In this document: piece after piece, positions 16,864 to 25,402 of the stretch
Layout: each line of letters starts with the position of its first letter
Position numbering within the stretch: position 1 is the stretch's first letter
Translations under genes and position numbers: made by a program
The notes under the pieces: model-generated
Told to the model about the DNA's origin: nothing
Databases searched by the model: none
Seen by the model: only the letters and a program-made list of their open reading frames with translations
Assembly: GCA_016235425.1 (NCBI GenBank)
Contig: JACRLC010000067.1
Span: 1-64,000, forward strand
DNA: 64,000 nt
Direction: 5' to 3'
Source: Chloroflexota bacterium
GTDB taxonomy: Bacteria; Chloroflexota; Anaerolineae; Anaerolineales; Villigracilaceae

Positions 16864-17382
16864 TCATTTTCGTTTCTTCAATTCTTCTTCGAGACGCGCC
16901 ACGTAATCGTCCTGCGGGGCGACGGGCTTCGCTTCTGACTCACCCGAGCCTGCTGAGGCAACAACGGGCTTTGTCCATGCCCGGAGAGCGCGGAAGAGGA
17001 TGTAGGCTCCGACCAGGATAATCGCGGGGGGAAGCAGGTACACGAGCCAGTTCAGTCCCGTGCGCGGAGGCTCGGCGAGCACGCGCGCGCCGTAGTTATC
17101 CACAAAATATTGCTTGATCTCCGCCTCAGTCCTGCCCTCGGATAACTGGGTGCGGATCAACTCGCGCCACTGGCGGCACGCTTCGGTGGGACACACGTCC
17201 AGCGGCGTGTTTTCGCAAACTGGACAATACAACTGCTTGGCAATCGCATTGACTTCATCGTCGGTGGGTGTGGGACCTTGCGCGAAGGCGGGTTGATAAA
17301 CCAAACTTGCAAAAACAAACGCGAAGGCGAGCAATAAGTAATTAGTAATTTGTAATGATTTGCCGGTTGAAGATGCTTTCAT
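16864..17382 (-). CDS. ccmH: Cytochrome c-type biogenesis protein CcmH
   Basis: A 172-residue protein with a signal-anchor, a CcmH/NrfF domain and a following membrane helix (WLVYLLPPAIILVGAYILF). The thioredox motif is CPVC (YCPVCENTPLDVC) in place of the proteobacterial LRCxxCQ, followed by the family pattern IRTQLSEGRTEAEIKQYFVDNYGARVL. CcmH reduces or presents apocytochrome thiols to CcmF. Heptamer repeats (17336-17358) lie in the signal region. Confidence 0.9.
   Translation of the reverse strand: MKASSTGKSLQITNYLLLAFAFVFASLVYQPAFAQGPTPTDDEVNAIAKQLYCPVCENTPLDVCPTEACRQWRELIRTQLSEGRTEAEIKQYFVDNYGARVLAEPPRTGLNWLVYLLPPAIILVGAYILFRALRAWTKPVVASAGSGESEAKPVAPQDDYVARLEEELKKRK
17336..17358. repeat. 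Heptamer repeat in the 5' part of ccmH
   Basis: AAGTAATTAGTAATTTGTAATG, read in frame within the CcmH signal peptide region (LQITNYLL). Confidence 0.6.
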
Positions 17383-17411
17383 CTTATCTACCTGTGTACT
17401 TGTTTATTTTC

Positions 17412-19511
17412 TCAATCCGCCGCGCTCATTTGACGGGCGCGCTTGTTCACGCGCACAGGTTCCTGCTCCGGGTCTTTATCCGGCCAGGCGGCGATGATCA
17501 CGCCGAACAGGAACAGCAGGCTTCCGATCCACAGCCAGTTGACCAGCGGGTTGACGTAAATCTTGAACGTCGCGCCATTGGCGGAGATGGGCTGCCAGTC
17601 CACGAGAAGGACGTAAAGGTCATCTCGCAGTGTAGAGCGGTTCCCCGGAATGGTCATGTTCTGCTGGGAGTCGTAGTAATAATCCTTGCGCGGATATAAC
17701 TCACCCAGGTAAACTCCACCTTTGAAGATGCTGACTGCCGCGCGTGTATAGTTGACTTGGGGATTACCCCTAACAGGAACATCCCAGTTTGCCAGTTCCT
17801 TGTATTCAACCGTGTAACCGGATATATCGAGAGATTCTCCAACCGCAACCGTTCCCTGGGTTTCGGTCTGGAAGATTTCGATGCCAAGAATACCAATCGC
17901 CATCAGCATCATGCTGATGTGGATGATGTATCCGCCGTAGCGCCTGCGGCTGCGGCCAATGAGGCGCGCCAGCGCGGTGAAGAAGTTTTCATCCTGCGCT
18001 CTCTGGCGGGCACGCGTCGCGCGCCAGAACTCCTGCATAGTCACGAAGAGCACCAGCGCAATGAGGAAGAAAGCTATCAGGGCGATGAGATTCTTTGTGT
18101 AAACGGCGAACAGGACAACGGTCAGGAAGAGAGCCGCAAGCGCGGACTTCCATATCGCGCGTCCGAGAGTGTTGAGCGTCGAGTGTCCCCAGGCTGAGAG
18201 CGGTGCGATGCCCATCAGGAACATCAGCGCGGCGAAGAGCGGCGCGGTGGCGCGTTCATAGAATGGCGGGCCGACGGTCACTTTCGCACCGGTGGCGAGT
18301 TCGGAGATGAGCGGGAAGATCACACCCCAGAAGCACACAACGAGCACACTCATGAAGAGCAGGTTATTCAAAAGAAACAACGCTTCGCGCGAGAGCATGG
18401 ACTTCATCTCGGTCTCGCCGCGTAGTTCGGGCCAGCGCCAGATCAGCAGTGAAATGGACGTGATGAAGGTGATGCCGATGAACGCGAAGAACAACGGACC
18501 GATCGCACTTTGTGCGAAGGCGTGAACCGAGGAGAGCACGCCGGAACGCGTGAGGAACGTCCCAAAGATGACGAGCGCGTAGGTTAGGATGACAAGCACC
18601 ATGTTCCAGTGTTTGAGCAGGCCGCGCTTTTCCTGGATCATCACGGAGTGCAGGAAAGCTGTGCCGGTGAGCCAGGGCATGAAGGCCGCGATCTCAACCG
18701 GGTCCCAGCCCCAGTAGCCGCCCCAGCCGAGCACGTCATAAGCCCAGCGTCCGCCGAGCACGAGGCCGAACGATAGGAACAGCCACGCCCACAGACTCCA
18801 GCGGCGTGTCAGGCGGATCCAGCGGTCATCGGTGCGGCCAGTGACGAGCGCCGCGATGGCGAAGGCGTACGGGATGACAAATGATACAAAGCCAAGATAA
18901 AGCATGGGCGGGTGAATGACCATGCCGGGGTGGCGCAGGAGCGGATTCAAGCCTTGTCCATCGTCAGGGATGAAAGTAGTCGCGCCAATGACCGGGGTAA
19001 ACACACTAGTGAGAAGTTGCCCATCTATCCTGGTGATAAGTTGCCCATTGATATCTTGCCAGTAGCGCGCGAACGGATTCTCGTAGAAGACCACCATGCC
19101 GAGGAAGAATGCCAGCGTGATGGCTGTAACCACGATCACCCACGGCAGGAACTCGCGGTCGCGGTCCCATTTGCGGAGGGTGACCGCGCTCGCGAACGCC
19201 GACAGCAGCCACGACCAAAAGACGAGCGAGCCAGCCTGTCCGCCCCACCAGGCAGTAACTTTGAGGTAGGTGGGCATACTGCGGCTGGTCACTTCATAGA
19301 CGAAGGCTACTTCATAATGGTTGTTGACCAGCAGGTAGATCAGCGTGGCCGCGGATAATGAAATGAGGGGGAAGGTCAATAACATGGCGCGCCGCGCGCT
19401 CTCAATGACCGCATCGGACTTGTTCCTTACGCCAAAAATCGCCGCACCCACACTATAGAGCGCGACGATGAAACTTACCATTAAGACACCGTATCCAAAT
19501 TCAGCGAGCAT
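17412..19511 (-). CDS. ccmF: Cytochrome c heme lyase subunit CcmF
   Basis: A 699-residue polytopic protein with about 14-15 membrane helices. The WWD domain is clear (GGYWGWDPVEIAAFMPW) and conserved His positions flank it (HPGMVIHPPMLYLG). The C-terminal extracytoplasmic part is typical. CcmF with CcmH ligates heme from CcmE to CxxCH sites. It lies 29 bases upstream of ccmH, on the same transcript. Confidence 0.95.
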   Translation of the reverse strand: MLAEFGYGVLMVSFIVALYSVGAAIFGVRNKSDAVIESARRAMLLTFPLISLSAATLIYLLVNNHYEVAFVYEVTSRSMPTYLKVTAWWGGQAGSLVFWSWLLSAFASAVTLRKWDRDREFLPWVIVVTAITLAFFLGMVVFYENPFARYWQDINGQLITRIDGQLLTSVFTPVIGATTFIPDDGQGLNPLLRHPGMVIHPPMLYLGFVSFVIPYAFAIAALVTGRTDDRWIRLTRRWSLWAWLFLSFGLVLGGRWAYDVLGWGGYWGWDPVEIAAFMPWLTGTAFLHSVMIQEKRGLLKHWNMVLVILTYALVIFGTFLTRSGVLSSVHAFAQSAIGPLFFAFIGITFITSISLLIWRWPELRGETEMKSMLSREALFLLNNLLFMSVLVVCFWGVIFPLISELATGAKVTVGPPFYERATAPLFAALMFLMGIAPLSAWGHSTLNTLGRAIWKSALAALFLTVVLFAVYTKNLIALIAFFLIALVLFVTMQEFWRATRARQRAQDENFFTALARLIGRSRRRYGGYIIHISMMLMAIGILGIEIFQTETQGTVAVGESLDISGYTVEYKELANWDVPVRGNPQVNYTRAAVSIFKGGVYLGELYPRKDYYYDSQQNMTIPGNRSTLRDDLYVLLVDWQPISANGATFKIYVNPLVNWLWIGSLLFLFGVIIAAWPDKDPEQEPVRVNKRARQMSAAD

Positions 19512-19524
19512 AAGATTTCCTTAA

Positions 19525-19563
19525 CTCCCCTCTCCCGCAGGGAGAGGGGCGGGGGGTGAGGGG
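19525..19563. repeat. CTCCCC/GGGGTGAGGGG repeat
   Basis: Intergenic copy of the CTCTCCC-GGGAGAG-GGGTGAGGGG family between ccmE and ccmF, forming the hairpin CCCTCTCCC-GCA-GGGAGAGGG. Confidence 0.65.
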
Positions 19564-19569
19564 AAATAA

Positions 19570-19601
19570 AACCTGACAGGTTATAAAACCCTGTCAGGTT
19601 C
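19570..19601. repeat. ACCTGACAGGT hairpin
   Basis: AACCTGACAGGTT and its near repeat/inverse ACCCTGTCAGGTT form a small hairpin just past the ccmE stop. It may act as a transcript-stability element in the ccmE-ccmF gap. Confidence 0.5.
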
Positions 19602-19604
19602 TGT

Positions 19605-20087
19605 TTAGTTGCTTGCGGATTGTTCAGGCACCGCCTCTTCGTAGCGGGTTGGGCATTTGAGCAGGAGTTCGTCGGCGTAGAAGATGCCGTCCTCACCCAT
19701 TTTTCCGGTCATGATGGCTTGCGCTTCGCCGCGGAGCAGGTCCGGCTTCACGCCTTTGTAAATAACTTTGACGCGTTGGCGTGTGGGATCATTTACCGCA
19801 TCGTAAAGAACTTTGGCCAATCCACCTTGCGCTTCGATCTCGTTATTATCGCCAGGGACGTGAGCGACTTCAAAGGTGAGGGTCAGGGTCTGCGGGTCAT
19901 ATTGAATCGTGTCGCCAATCACTGCGCCCGAAAGGCGCAGGCTCTTGCCGACCGCCGCGCTTCCTTCTGCTTTGAGTTCGTCAATGGTCATAAAATATTC
20001 GGCGCTCGCCTGTGTGGATGAAGCGATGAGATACACCACCGCCGCAAGGATCAGCAGGCCGCCGAGCAGGAATTTAGTTCGTTGCAT
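19605..20087 (-). CDS. ccmE: Heme chaperone CcmE, CxxxY type
   Basis: A 160-residue membrane-anchored OB-fold heme chaperone: signal-anchor (LLGGLLILAAVVYLIASS), then the CcmE core with GDTIQYDP, VIYKGVKPDLLRGEAQAIMTGK. At the position of the usual heme-binding HxxxY the sequence is CPTRY (in LLLKCPTRYEE), the Cys variant known in archaea, Desulfovibrio and some other bacteria. ATG at 20087 is preceded by GGAGG, so the longer open frame was trimmed. It is the first gene of the ccm cluster. Confidence 0.9.
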   Translation of the reverse strand: MQRTKFLLGGLLILAAVVYLIASSTQASAEYFMTIDELKAEGSAAVGKSLRLSGAVIGDTIQYDPQTLTLTFEVAHVPGDNNEIEAQGGLAKVLYDAVNDPTRQRVKVIYKGVKPDLLRGEAQAIMTGKMGEDGIFYADELLLKCPTRYEEAVPEQSASN

Positions 20088-20218
20088 AAGGACCTCCAGA
20101 AATAGACGGGTAAACAAGTATGATTTTACATGTTGACATTAATCGGGGCTGAGAATGCGTATAGAAGGATGTCATGAAAAATTCCCGAATTTGTCCCATT
20201 GGAATCAATGCCGGTAAA

Positions 20219-20272
20219 CGTCCCGAAGGTTTTTCTGCAAAATACGATTGAATTTCACCAGCCTTCGGGACG
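20219..20272. repeat. CGTCCCGAAGG inverted-repeat element, copy 2
   Basis: Same ends and size as the copy at 2125: CGTCCCGAAGG ... CCTTCGGGACG with a unique interior of about 32 bp. Confidence 0.75.
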
Positions 20273-20398
20273 GTGCTTGCCGATTTTGGTTTTCAAAATT
20301 CGTTAGGTGAAGTTCCCGTTTTTTTTTTGCGCAGGAATTTTGAACCCCGCACGCTTCGTTTGTTTTGATGGTGCGTGCGGGGTGAACCGCCAAGCCTT

Positions 20399-20418
20399 GC
20401 ACTGAGCCTGTCGAAGTG
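20399..20418. repeat. GCACTGAGCCTGTCGAAGTG dispersed palindrome
   Basis: Intergenic copy of the short repeat also found at 8112, 15828, 36437 and, inverted, at 63016. Confidence 0.6.
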
Positions 20419-20461
20419 ATGCAAAGACCGCAAAGTCCCCTTTTTAACTGATGTTACGCAC

Positions 20462-20515
20462 CGTCCCGAAGGTTTTAGCAGAAGATAAACCCGAATTACG
20501 AGAACCTTCGGGACG
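20462..20515. repeat. CGTCCCGAAGG inverted-repeat element, copy 3
   Basis: The left flank (CTGATGTTACGCAC) is the exact inverse of the right flank of the copy at 2125, showing that the repeat extends beyond the palindromic ends. Confidence 0.75.
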
Positions 20516-20608
20516 TTCTGCGTAAGGTGAGTTTTTAAATCTTCGCGCTCTTTGCGGGCGGTGTCACTGCAATTAAGCGCGGAGCTTTTTTCCAGACTAA
20601 AACCCATC

Positions 20609-20650
20609 CGCGAATTTTCGCTAATCTGCGCGAATTAGCGAAAATTCGCG
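20609..20650. repeat. 17-bp stem hairpin
   Basis: CGCGAATTTTCGCTAAT and its exact inverse, 8-nt loop, followed by a further GAATTCGCG. It has no T run, so it is not a standard terminator. Confidence 0.6.
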
Positions 20651-20975
20651 TGAATTCGCGGACAAAGAGCCTGGCCACGTTAAGTGCAGTCCTACTCTGC
20701 GGGCTTCGCGGTAAAACTTTTTCGGCTTGGCCGAATTTTGCATTTGGACTTGTGTAGAAAAAAACTTCCCGATTTTGAATCGCTGGCTATCCATTGCCCG
20801 TCGGACTAAAGTCCTGCCTCAGTACAGGGAAGTCGGTTGAAACCGACTCGCGGAGGCCAACCCGAAGGGTTTCCAAGTACTGAGAAGGTGGCTTTAGCCC
20901 CGCCGGTTCCGCGGGAAAAGCGGAAGTTATTATTACACGACTCCTTTGGGTATATTTCGTTTCAGTTGAAACAAC

Positions 20976-21028
20976 CGTCCCGAAGGTTTGAAAAACGGCC
21001 AAAATCTCTTGAGAAAGCCTTCGGGACG
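20976..21028. repeat. CGTCCCGAAGG inverted-repeat element, copy 4
   Basis: Fourth copy, 82 bases upstream of the peptidase start, so it may lie within that gene's promoter or leader. Confidence 0.7.
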
Positions 21029-21110
21029 TTCTTCCCTTCAACTCATTTGAAACGCACCCTTTGCATTTAAATCATGATATATTTCCCGCCGTTCCGAGGA
21101 GCAACTCATC

Positions 21111-22484
21111 ATGAAAATAAAAGCAACCCCAAACTTTCTGCTTCTTCTTTTGCTGTTGTTTCAACACAGCCATGTCTCTGCCGCATCGCGCGCGGACGTG
21201 ACGAACGACAAAGTCACATTCAGTTTTCCCGAAACAGCCACATTCTCCGCAACACTTACCTCCAGCGCGGACATCGCCTCCGTGACCCTCGAATACGGCA
21301 ACGCGCAACTCACCTGCGGCGAAGTGATCGCCAAAGCCTTTCCCGAATTCACTCCGTCAACATCTGTTAATGTAGAGTGGACTTGGGATATGCGCCAGAG
21401 CGGCTCGCTTCCTCCCGGCGCGTCCCTGTGGTGGCGCTGGCGCTACACCGATGCGACCGGTGCCGAATTTGTCAGCGATACACAAACCGCGGCGTGGCTC
21501 GATGATCAGCACAACTGGCAAACCGTCTCCAGCAGTGACATCAACCTGCACTGGTATTCCGGCGATCAGGTCTTCGCCCAGGATTTGCTCAACGCGGCAG
21601 TCGGCGGCCTTGAATTCAACAAGACCGAATCCGGCCTCGAACCGGAAAGCCCGATCAACGTCTACGTCTATGCCGATACGACTGACATGAAAGACGCCAT
21701 CCTCTACGAACCCTCGTGGACGGGCGGCATGGCGTTTCCTGAACACGATGTCGTCATCATTGGTATTTCGCAGGCTGAACTCGACTGGGGACGCAATGCG
21801 ATGGTTCACGAATTGACTCACGTGCTGGCCGGCCACCTCACCTTCACTTGCCTTGGCGATGTCCCCACCTGGCTTAACGAAGGTCTTGCCGTATATTCCG
21901 AAGGCGAGCTCGAACCGCAGTGGCAAAGCCAGCTCGACCAGGCCATCAAGGAAAACACATTGCTTTCCGTGCGTTCCATCAGCGGCGGCTTCTCCGAGGT
22001 GACCGACAAGGCCCTGCTCTCCTACAGCCAGTCCTACAGCATCGTCAACTTTCTCATCAAAACCTATGGGCAGGAAAAGATGACCTCCCTGCTCGTTGCC
22101 CTGCGCGACGGCAAGACGATTGACCAGTCTCTGCTCGAAGTCTATGGATTCGACATTGACGGGCTTGAGGATTCTTGGAGACAGTCGGTCGGGGCCGCCC
22201 CGCGAACTGCTTCCGTTCAACCGACCGCACAGCCAACCCCGACTCATGTCCCCACCATCATGCCCGTCTCAGGTGCACCGCTGGCAATCACGCCCACACC
22301 CTACGCGATACCAACGTCATCTTTTGGCGATGACCAATCTCCGTCTCCCACACGAAGCGGCCCACCCATCGCGTTGACACTCGCCCTGCTCGGCTTTTGT
22401 TGTGTGCTGCTCGTGATTATCGGAGTCTTCGTGTTGGGCATTATTGTCCGTTCGCAGAATCGAAAGGCAGGGAATAATGAATAA
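21111..22484 (+). CDS. Secreted, membrane-anchored gluzincin (peptidase MA-like) metalloprotease
   Basis: A 457-residue protein with a signal peptide (LLLLLLLFQHSHVSAAS), an extracytoplasmic domain and a C-terminal membrane anchor (near residue 425-450) after a Pro/Thr-rich linker. The zinc site is HELTH (MVHELTHVLAGH, near residue 235) with the downstream Glu in WLNEGLAVY, the gluzincin arrangement of the peptidase MA superfamily. Its substrate is unknown. ATG follows GAGGAG. Its last eight bases overlap the next gene (ATGAATAA), implying coupled translation with the peptide-binding protein. Confidence 0.8.
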   Translation: MKIKATPNFLLLLLLLFQHSHVSAASRADVTNDKVTFSFPETATFSATLTSSADIASVTLEYGNAQLTCGEVIAKAFPEFTPSTSVNVEWTWDMRQSGSLPPGASLWWRWRYTDATGAEFVSDTQTAAWLDDQHNWQTVSSSDINLHWYSGDQVFAQDLLNAAVGGLEFNKTESGLEPESPINVYVYADTTDMKDAILYEPSWTGGMAFPEHDVVIIGISQAELDWGRNAMVHELTHVLAGHLTFTCLGDVPTWLNEGLAVYSEGELEPQWQSQLDQAIKENTLLSVRSISGGFSEVTDKALLSYSQSYSIVNFLIKTYGQEKMTSLLVALRDGKTIDQSLLEVYGFDIDGLEDSWRQSVGAAPRTASVQPTAQPTPTHVPTIMPVSGAPLAITPTPYAIPTSSFGDDQSPSPTRSGPPIALTLALLGFCCVLLVIIGVFVLGIIVRSQNRKAGNNE

Positions 22485-24192
22485 GAAAAATATATTCGTC
22501 CTGCCTGCACCTGAAGTGCAGGCACAGGTGAGCGGATGGTCGAGTAGGGGCTGGGTCATCCAGCCCTGTATCGAGACCCGTACTCGAAGGACAGGTTTGC
22601 ATAAGGTCTTCGTCAGTCTGTTGGCAATCGCCTTGCTCCTTTCCATCCTCACCACTGCCAGCACGCGTCCTGCATCAGCGTGGCAAAGTGACATTCCGCT
22701 GAATCAGGCCCTCGTCCTCGAAGGAGGCGAGACAACCAACCCGCGCGAATATGACCCGGCCACCACGCATGGTTCGGGCGATAAACTCGTCTACAGCGGA
22801 CTCGTCTCGTTCGACCCGAATCTGAATCTTATCCCCGACCTTGCCGAAACCTGGGAAGTGAGCGGCGACGGAACTGTGTACACCTTCCACTTGCGTCAGA
22901 ATGCAAAATTCCACGATGGCCGCGCTGTCACTGCGCAGGATTTCATTTACTCGTGGGAGCGCGCCGCCGACCCCGCGACTGCCTCGGACACCGCGCTGAC
23001 TTATCTCGGCGACATCGTCGGTGTGGCGGAAATGGCTTCGGGGCAGGCCGATTTCATCACCGGCTTAAAAGCGATTGATGACCACATATTGCAAGTCACG
23101 ATTGACGCGCCCAAGCCTTACTTCCTTTTGAAGCTCACCTACCCAACCGCGTTCGTCGTTGACAAAAATAACGTGGAGCGCGGCGGCGAATGGTTCCGCC
23201 AGCCGAATGGCACGGGGCCGTACAAACTCGTCGAATGGACGAGTCATGAGCGCATCGTATACGAAGCAAACAAGGATTTCTATCTCGGCGCGCCGTCCAT
23301 TCCGTATGTGGTTGTGCAGTTATACGCGGGCGATGGTGTCCGTTTGTACGAGACAGGCGAGATTGACATCACGGGCGTCGGCTCGTATAACGCCGAGCGA
23401 TTCCTTGATCCCACCGAGCCGCTTCACAGCGAATTATTGCAGGGTGTAAATCTTTGCACGGGTTATGTTGTCTTCGATACCACGCAGCCGCCCTTCGACG
23501 ATGTCAACGTCCGCAAGGCATTCAGTATGGCCTTCGACCGCCAGAAATATATTGACGTAGTTTTGCGCGGCCGGGCGCTTTCTGCGGTTGGCCCATACCC
23601 GCCTGGCTTGCCCGGTTTCAGTTACGATTTGCAGGGCCTGCCCTACGATCCTGAACAGGCGCGCGAACTGCTCAAACAATCCAAGTATGGCGGCGCGGAG
23701 GGGTTGCCTCCCATCGTGTACACCGACGCGGGCATCGGCAGTTATGTCTCTCCCGATGTGGCGGCGATGGCAGAGATGTGGCAGCAGAATCTCGGCGTGA
23801 CCATCACGGTGGAAAACCTGGAATACAACTTCTTCCTCGACCAAATCTATTCCGGCAATCACGGTCAGATCTTTGGCGGCGGCTGGTGCGCGGATTATCC
23901 CGACCCCGAAAACTTCGCGGACGTTTTGTTCCATACCGGCTCGCAACAAAACAGCGGCGGTTATTCCAATCCCCAACTCGATGCACTTCTCGAACAAGCC
24001 CGCGTCGAACAGGATGTGACCAAACGTATTGCGTTGTATCAGCAGGCTGAGCAATTAATCGTCAACGATGCCCCCGTGCTTTTCACCACGCACTCGCTTT
24101 CCTATCAACTGGTGAAGCCCTACGTCAAGGGCTACGTTCCCACGCCGATTGATATTTCGATTGAAAGATATATGTGGCTGGATGGGAAGTAA
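22477..24192 (+). CDS. Peptide/oligopeptide ABC transporter substrate-binding protein
   Basis: A 571-residue extracytoplasmic solute-binding protein of family 5 (DppA/OppA type): DPATTHGSGDKLVYSGLVSFD, GDGTVYTFHLRQNAKFHDG and a C-terminal lobe ending KGYVPTPIDIS. A membrane/signal helix follows an unusual ~35-residue N-terminal leader. Part of that leader is encoded by a dispersed 38-bp repeat (22498-22535). The ATG at 22477 has AGGCAGGG upstream and overlaps the preceding stop; TTG 22444 is a weaker alternative. No permease or ATPase genes follow, so it is an orphan binding protein, perhaps paired with the upstream peptidase. Confidence 0.85.
   Translation: MNKKNIFVLPAPEVQAQVSGWSSRGWVIQPCIETRTRRTGLHKVFVSLLAIALLLSILTTASTRPASAWQSDIPLNQALVLEGGETTNPREYDPATTHGSGDKLVYSGLVSFDPNLNLIPDLAETWEVSGDGTVYTFHLRQNAKFHDGRAVTAQDFIYSWERAADPATASDTALTYLGDIVGVAEMASGQADFITGLKAIDDHILQVTIDAPKPYFLLKLTYPTAFVVDKNNVERGGEWFRQPNGTGPYKLVEWTSHERIVYEANKDFYLGAPSIPYVVVQLYAGDGVRLYETGEIDITGVGSYNAERFLDPTEPLHSELLQGVNLCTGYVVFDTTQPPFDDVNVRKAFSMAFDRQKYIDVVLRGRALSAVGPYPPGLPGFSYDLQGLPYDPEQARELLKQSKYGGAEGLPPIVYTDAGIGSYVSPDVAAMAEMWQQNLGVTITVENLEYNFFLDQIYSGNHGQIFGGGWCADYPDPENFADVLFHTGSQQNSGGYSNPQLDALLEQARVEQDVTKRIALYQQAEQLIVNDAPVLFTTHSLSYQLVKPYVKGYVPTPIDISIERYMWLDGK
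22498..22535. repeat. 38-bp GC-rich hairpin repeat in the 5' end of the binding-protein gene
   Basis: CCTGCCTGCACCTG...CAGGCACAGGTGAGCGG. An inverted copy differing by one base is at 28006-28043, and a shorter relative at 48183-48212. Here it is translated as PAPEVQAQVSG. Confidence 0.75.
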
Positions 24193-24194
24193 TT

Positions 24195-24278
24195 CTCCCC
24201 TCATCCCCAGCCCTTCCCCCGTAGGGGGAAGGGAGTCAGTCAATCCCCTCTCCCTTTGGGAGAGGGTTAGGGTGAGGG
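24195..24278. repeat. Double CTTCCCCC/CTCTCCC hairpin repeat
   Basis: Two adjoining hairpins (CCCTTCCCCC-GGGGGAAGGG and CCCCTCTCCC-GGGAGAGGG) followed by GGGTGAGGG, filling the gap between convergent genes, where it could end both transcripts. A near-inverse copy is at 51521. Confidence 0.7.
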
Positions 24279-24280
24279 TA

Positions 24281-25213
24281 TTACGGCCTAGCCTCGACTA
24301 CAAACTCCACCGCTTCAATCGCGGACCCGAGGCTTGCCACCGTTAAATAAAATGTGACGCTCGTCCCAGGCTGGATCGCTCCGCCCTCCCAGCGTTTGAC
24401 CCCGACGACGCGTCCATCTTCATCGTATGCCACTGCCGCGACCCATACCTGGGCCGCGGCGGTTGATTCCGCGGGCAGGGATATTTGTCCGCTTGCTTGC
24501 GCGGTCAGGCCGTCGCGGTCAACTTCCACGAATGTGTCGTGAATTGTGGCGGGCAGATAGCGCGGGTCGTTGATTGGGATTTGAATCGCGGTTAAGATTT
24601 GCACGTTCGCTTTTGCGTTCGCGGGGATTTCCGGCGGGAAGAAAACAAATAATGGCAAGGATGTATTCGGCGGCAAAATGTTCAATGGCAGTAACGCGGA
24701 CTGGCTGGCGATAACCGCGCCGTCTGAATCAATCAGCGTCACCTGCGCGCTGACGTTTTCCATGATTTCGGGAGAATCATTTCGGACGAGCGCGAAGCAC
24801 CATAAGCCGCGGTCAGCCGTCGGGTAGCATTCGATTTGTTTAACGGGAGCAGGCACAGGGGTCGGGGTGGAAGCGTTGCCTGGGTTGGCGGGATTGCTTG
24901 GGATCAGGAGAGTCTGTCCCACAGACATGCTGTTCGGAGAGACATTCGGATTCGCGGCCATCAAGTCATCGAGCGAGACGTGATATTTTTCGGCAATCTC
25001 GCTGAGCGTGTCGCCGGTTTGGATGGTATAGGTGAACGGGGTGGGGCTGGGGATGGGCGATTCGATTGCGATGACCATGCCTTCGGGCGCTTCGAGGGTT
25101 GCGCTGGGCGTGGCGGTTGAGAAGGGAGAAAGCGCTGGGGTTGAAGCTGGTTGCGTTGCTTGTGGTGAGCAGGCAATGAGAAAGAGGCATGCTGCGAATA
25201 CTGCTTGTTTCAT
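24281..25213 (-). CDS. LysM-domain lipoprotein
   Basis: A 310-residue lipoprotein (lipobox FLIAC near residue 15) with a Ser/Thr/Pro-rich linker, one LysM domain (YTIQTGDTLSEIAEKYHVSL ... MSVGQTLLIP, about residues 60-105) that binds peptidoglycan or chitin-type glycans, and a C-terminal beta-rich domain of about 180 residues resembling FxLYD-like extracytoplasmic modules. ATG 25213 gives the shortest signal peptide; ATG 25231 adds six residues. No good ribosome site is seen for either. Confidence 0.75.
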   Translation of the reverse strand: MKQAVFAACLFLIACSPQATQPASTPALSPFSTATPSATLEAPEGMVIAIESPIPSPTPFTYTIQTGDTLSEIAEKYHVSLDDLMAANPNVSPNSMSVGQTLLIPSNPANPGNASTPTPVPAPVKQIECYPTADRGLWCFALVRNDSPEIMENVSAQVTLIDSDGAVIASQSALLPLNILPPNTSLPLFVFFPPEIPANAKANVQILTAIQIPINDPRYLPATIHDTFVEVDRDGLTAQASGQISLPAESTAAAQVWVAAVAYDEDGRVVGVKRWEGGAIQPGTSVTFYLTVASLGSAIEAVEFVVEARP

Positions 25214-25243
25214 GGCGAGGAATTCTAACATGGTGCGTAACTA

Positions 25244-25343
25244 CAGCCATGGGTGCGTCGCACCTGCCCTTTGGGATGAAGCCATTAAACGGGATTGGTT
25301 TTCGCTTGAAACATTCCCATTAAACATGGTGCGACGCATGGCT
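25244..25343. repeat. Inverted repeat AGCCATG-TGCGTCGCACC
   Basis: AGCCATGGGTGCGTCGCACC and an inverse GGTGCGACGCATGGCT about 65 bases apart, with an inner direct repeat CATTAAAC. It is a possible small mobile repeat between divergent genes. Confidence 0.55.
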
Positions 25344-25402
25344 TGAGCAATGATGTGGGGCGTTATAATCAATTTCATGCCATTTAGATTAGAGGAGACA
25401 AT

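Larger units (their letters stand above)
20088..21110. other. Repeat-filled gene-free region
   Basis: About 1 kb between divergent ccmE and the peptidase gene. It holds three CGTCCCGAAGG inverted-repeat elements, a 17-bp-stem hairpin (20609-20650), a TTGTCGAAG palindrome (20399) and a CCCCGCACGC / GCGTGCGGGG inverted pair (20345-20381). No protein or RNA gene is recognised. Confidence 0.7.

Noticed and set aside
21357-22247. Long open frame on the minus strand opposite the gluzincin peptidase gene
   Set aside because: Shadow of a clear metalloprotease gene with signal peptide and HExxH; no independent motif in the antisense frame.
25244-25343. Riboswitch or attenuator before the aldo/keto reductase gene
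   Set aside because: The structure is a simple inverted pair with a direct repeat inside, lacks a conserved riboswitch core, and looks like a mobile repeat.
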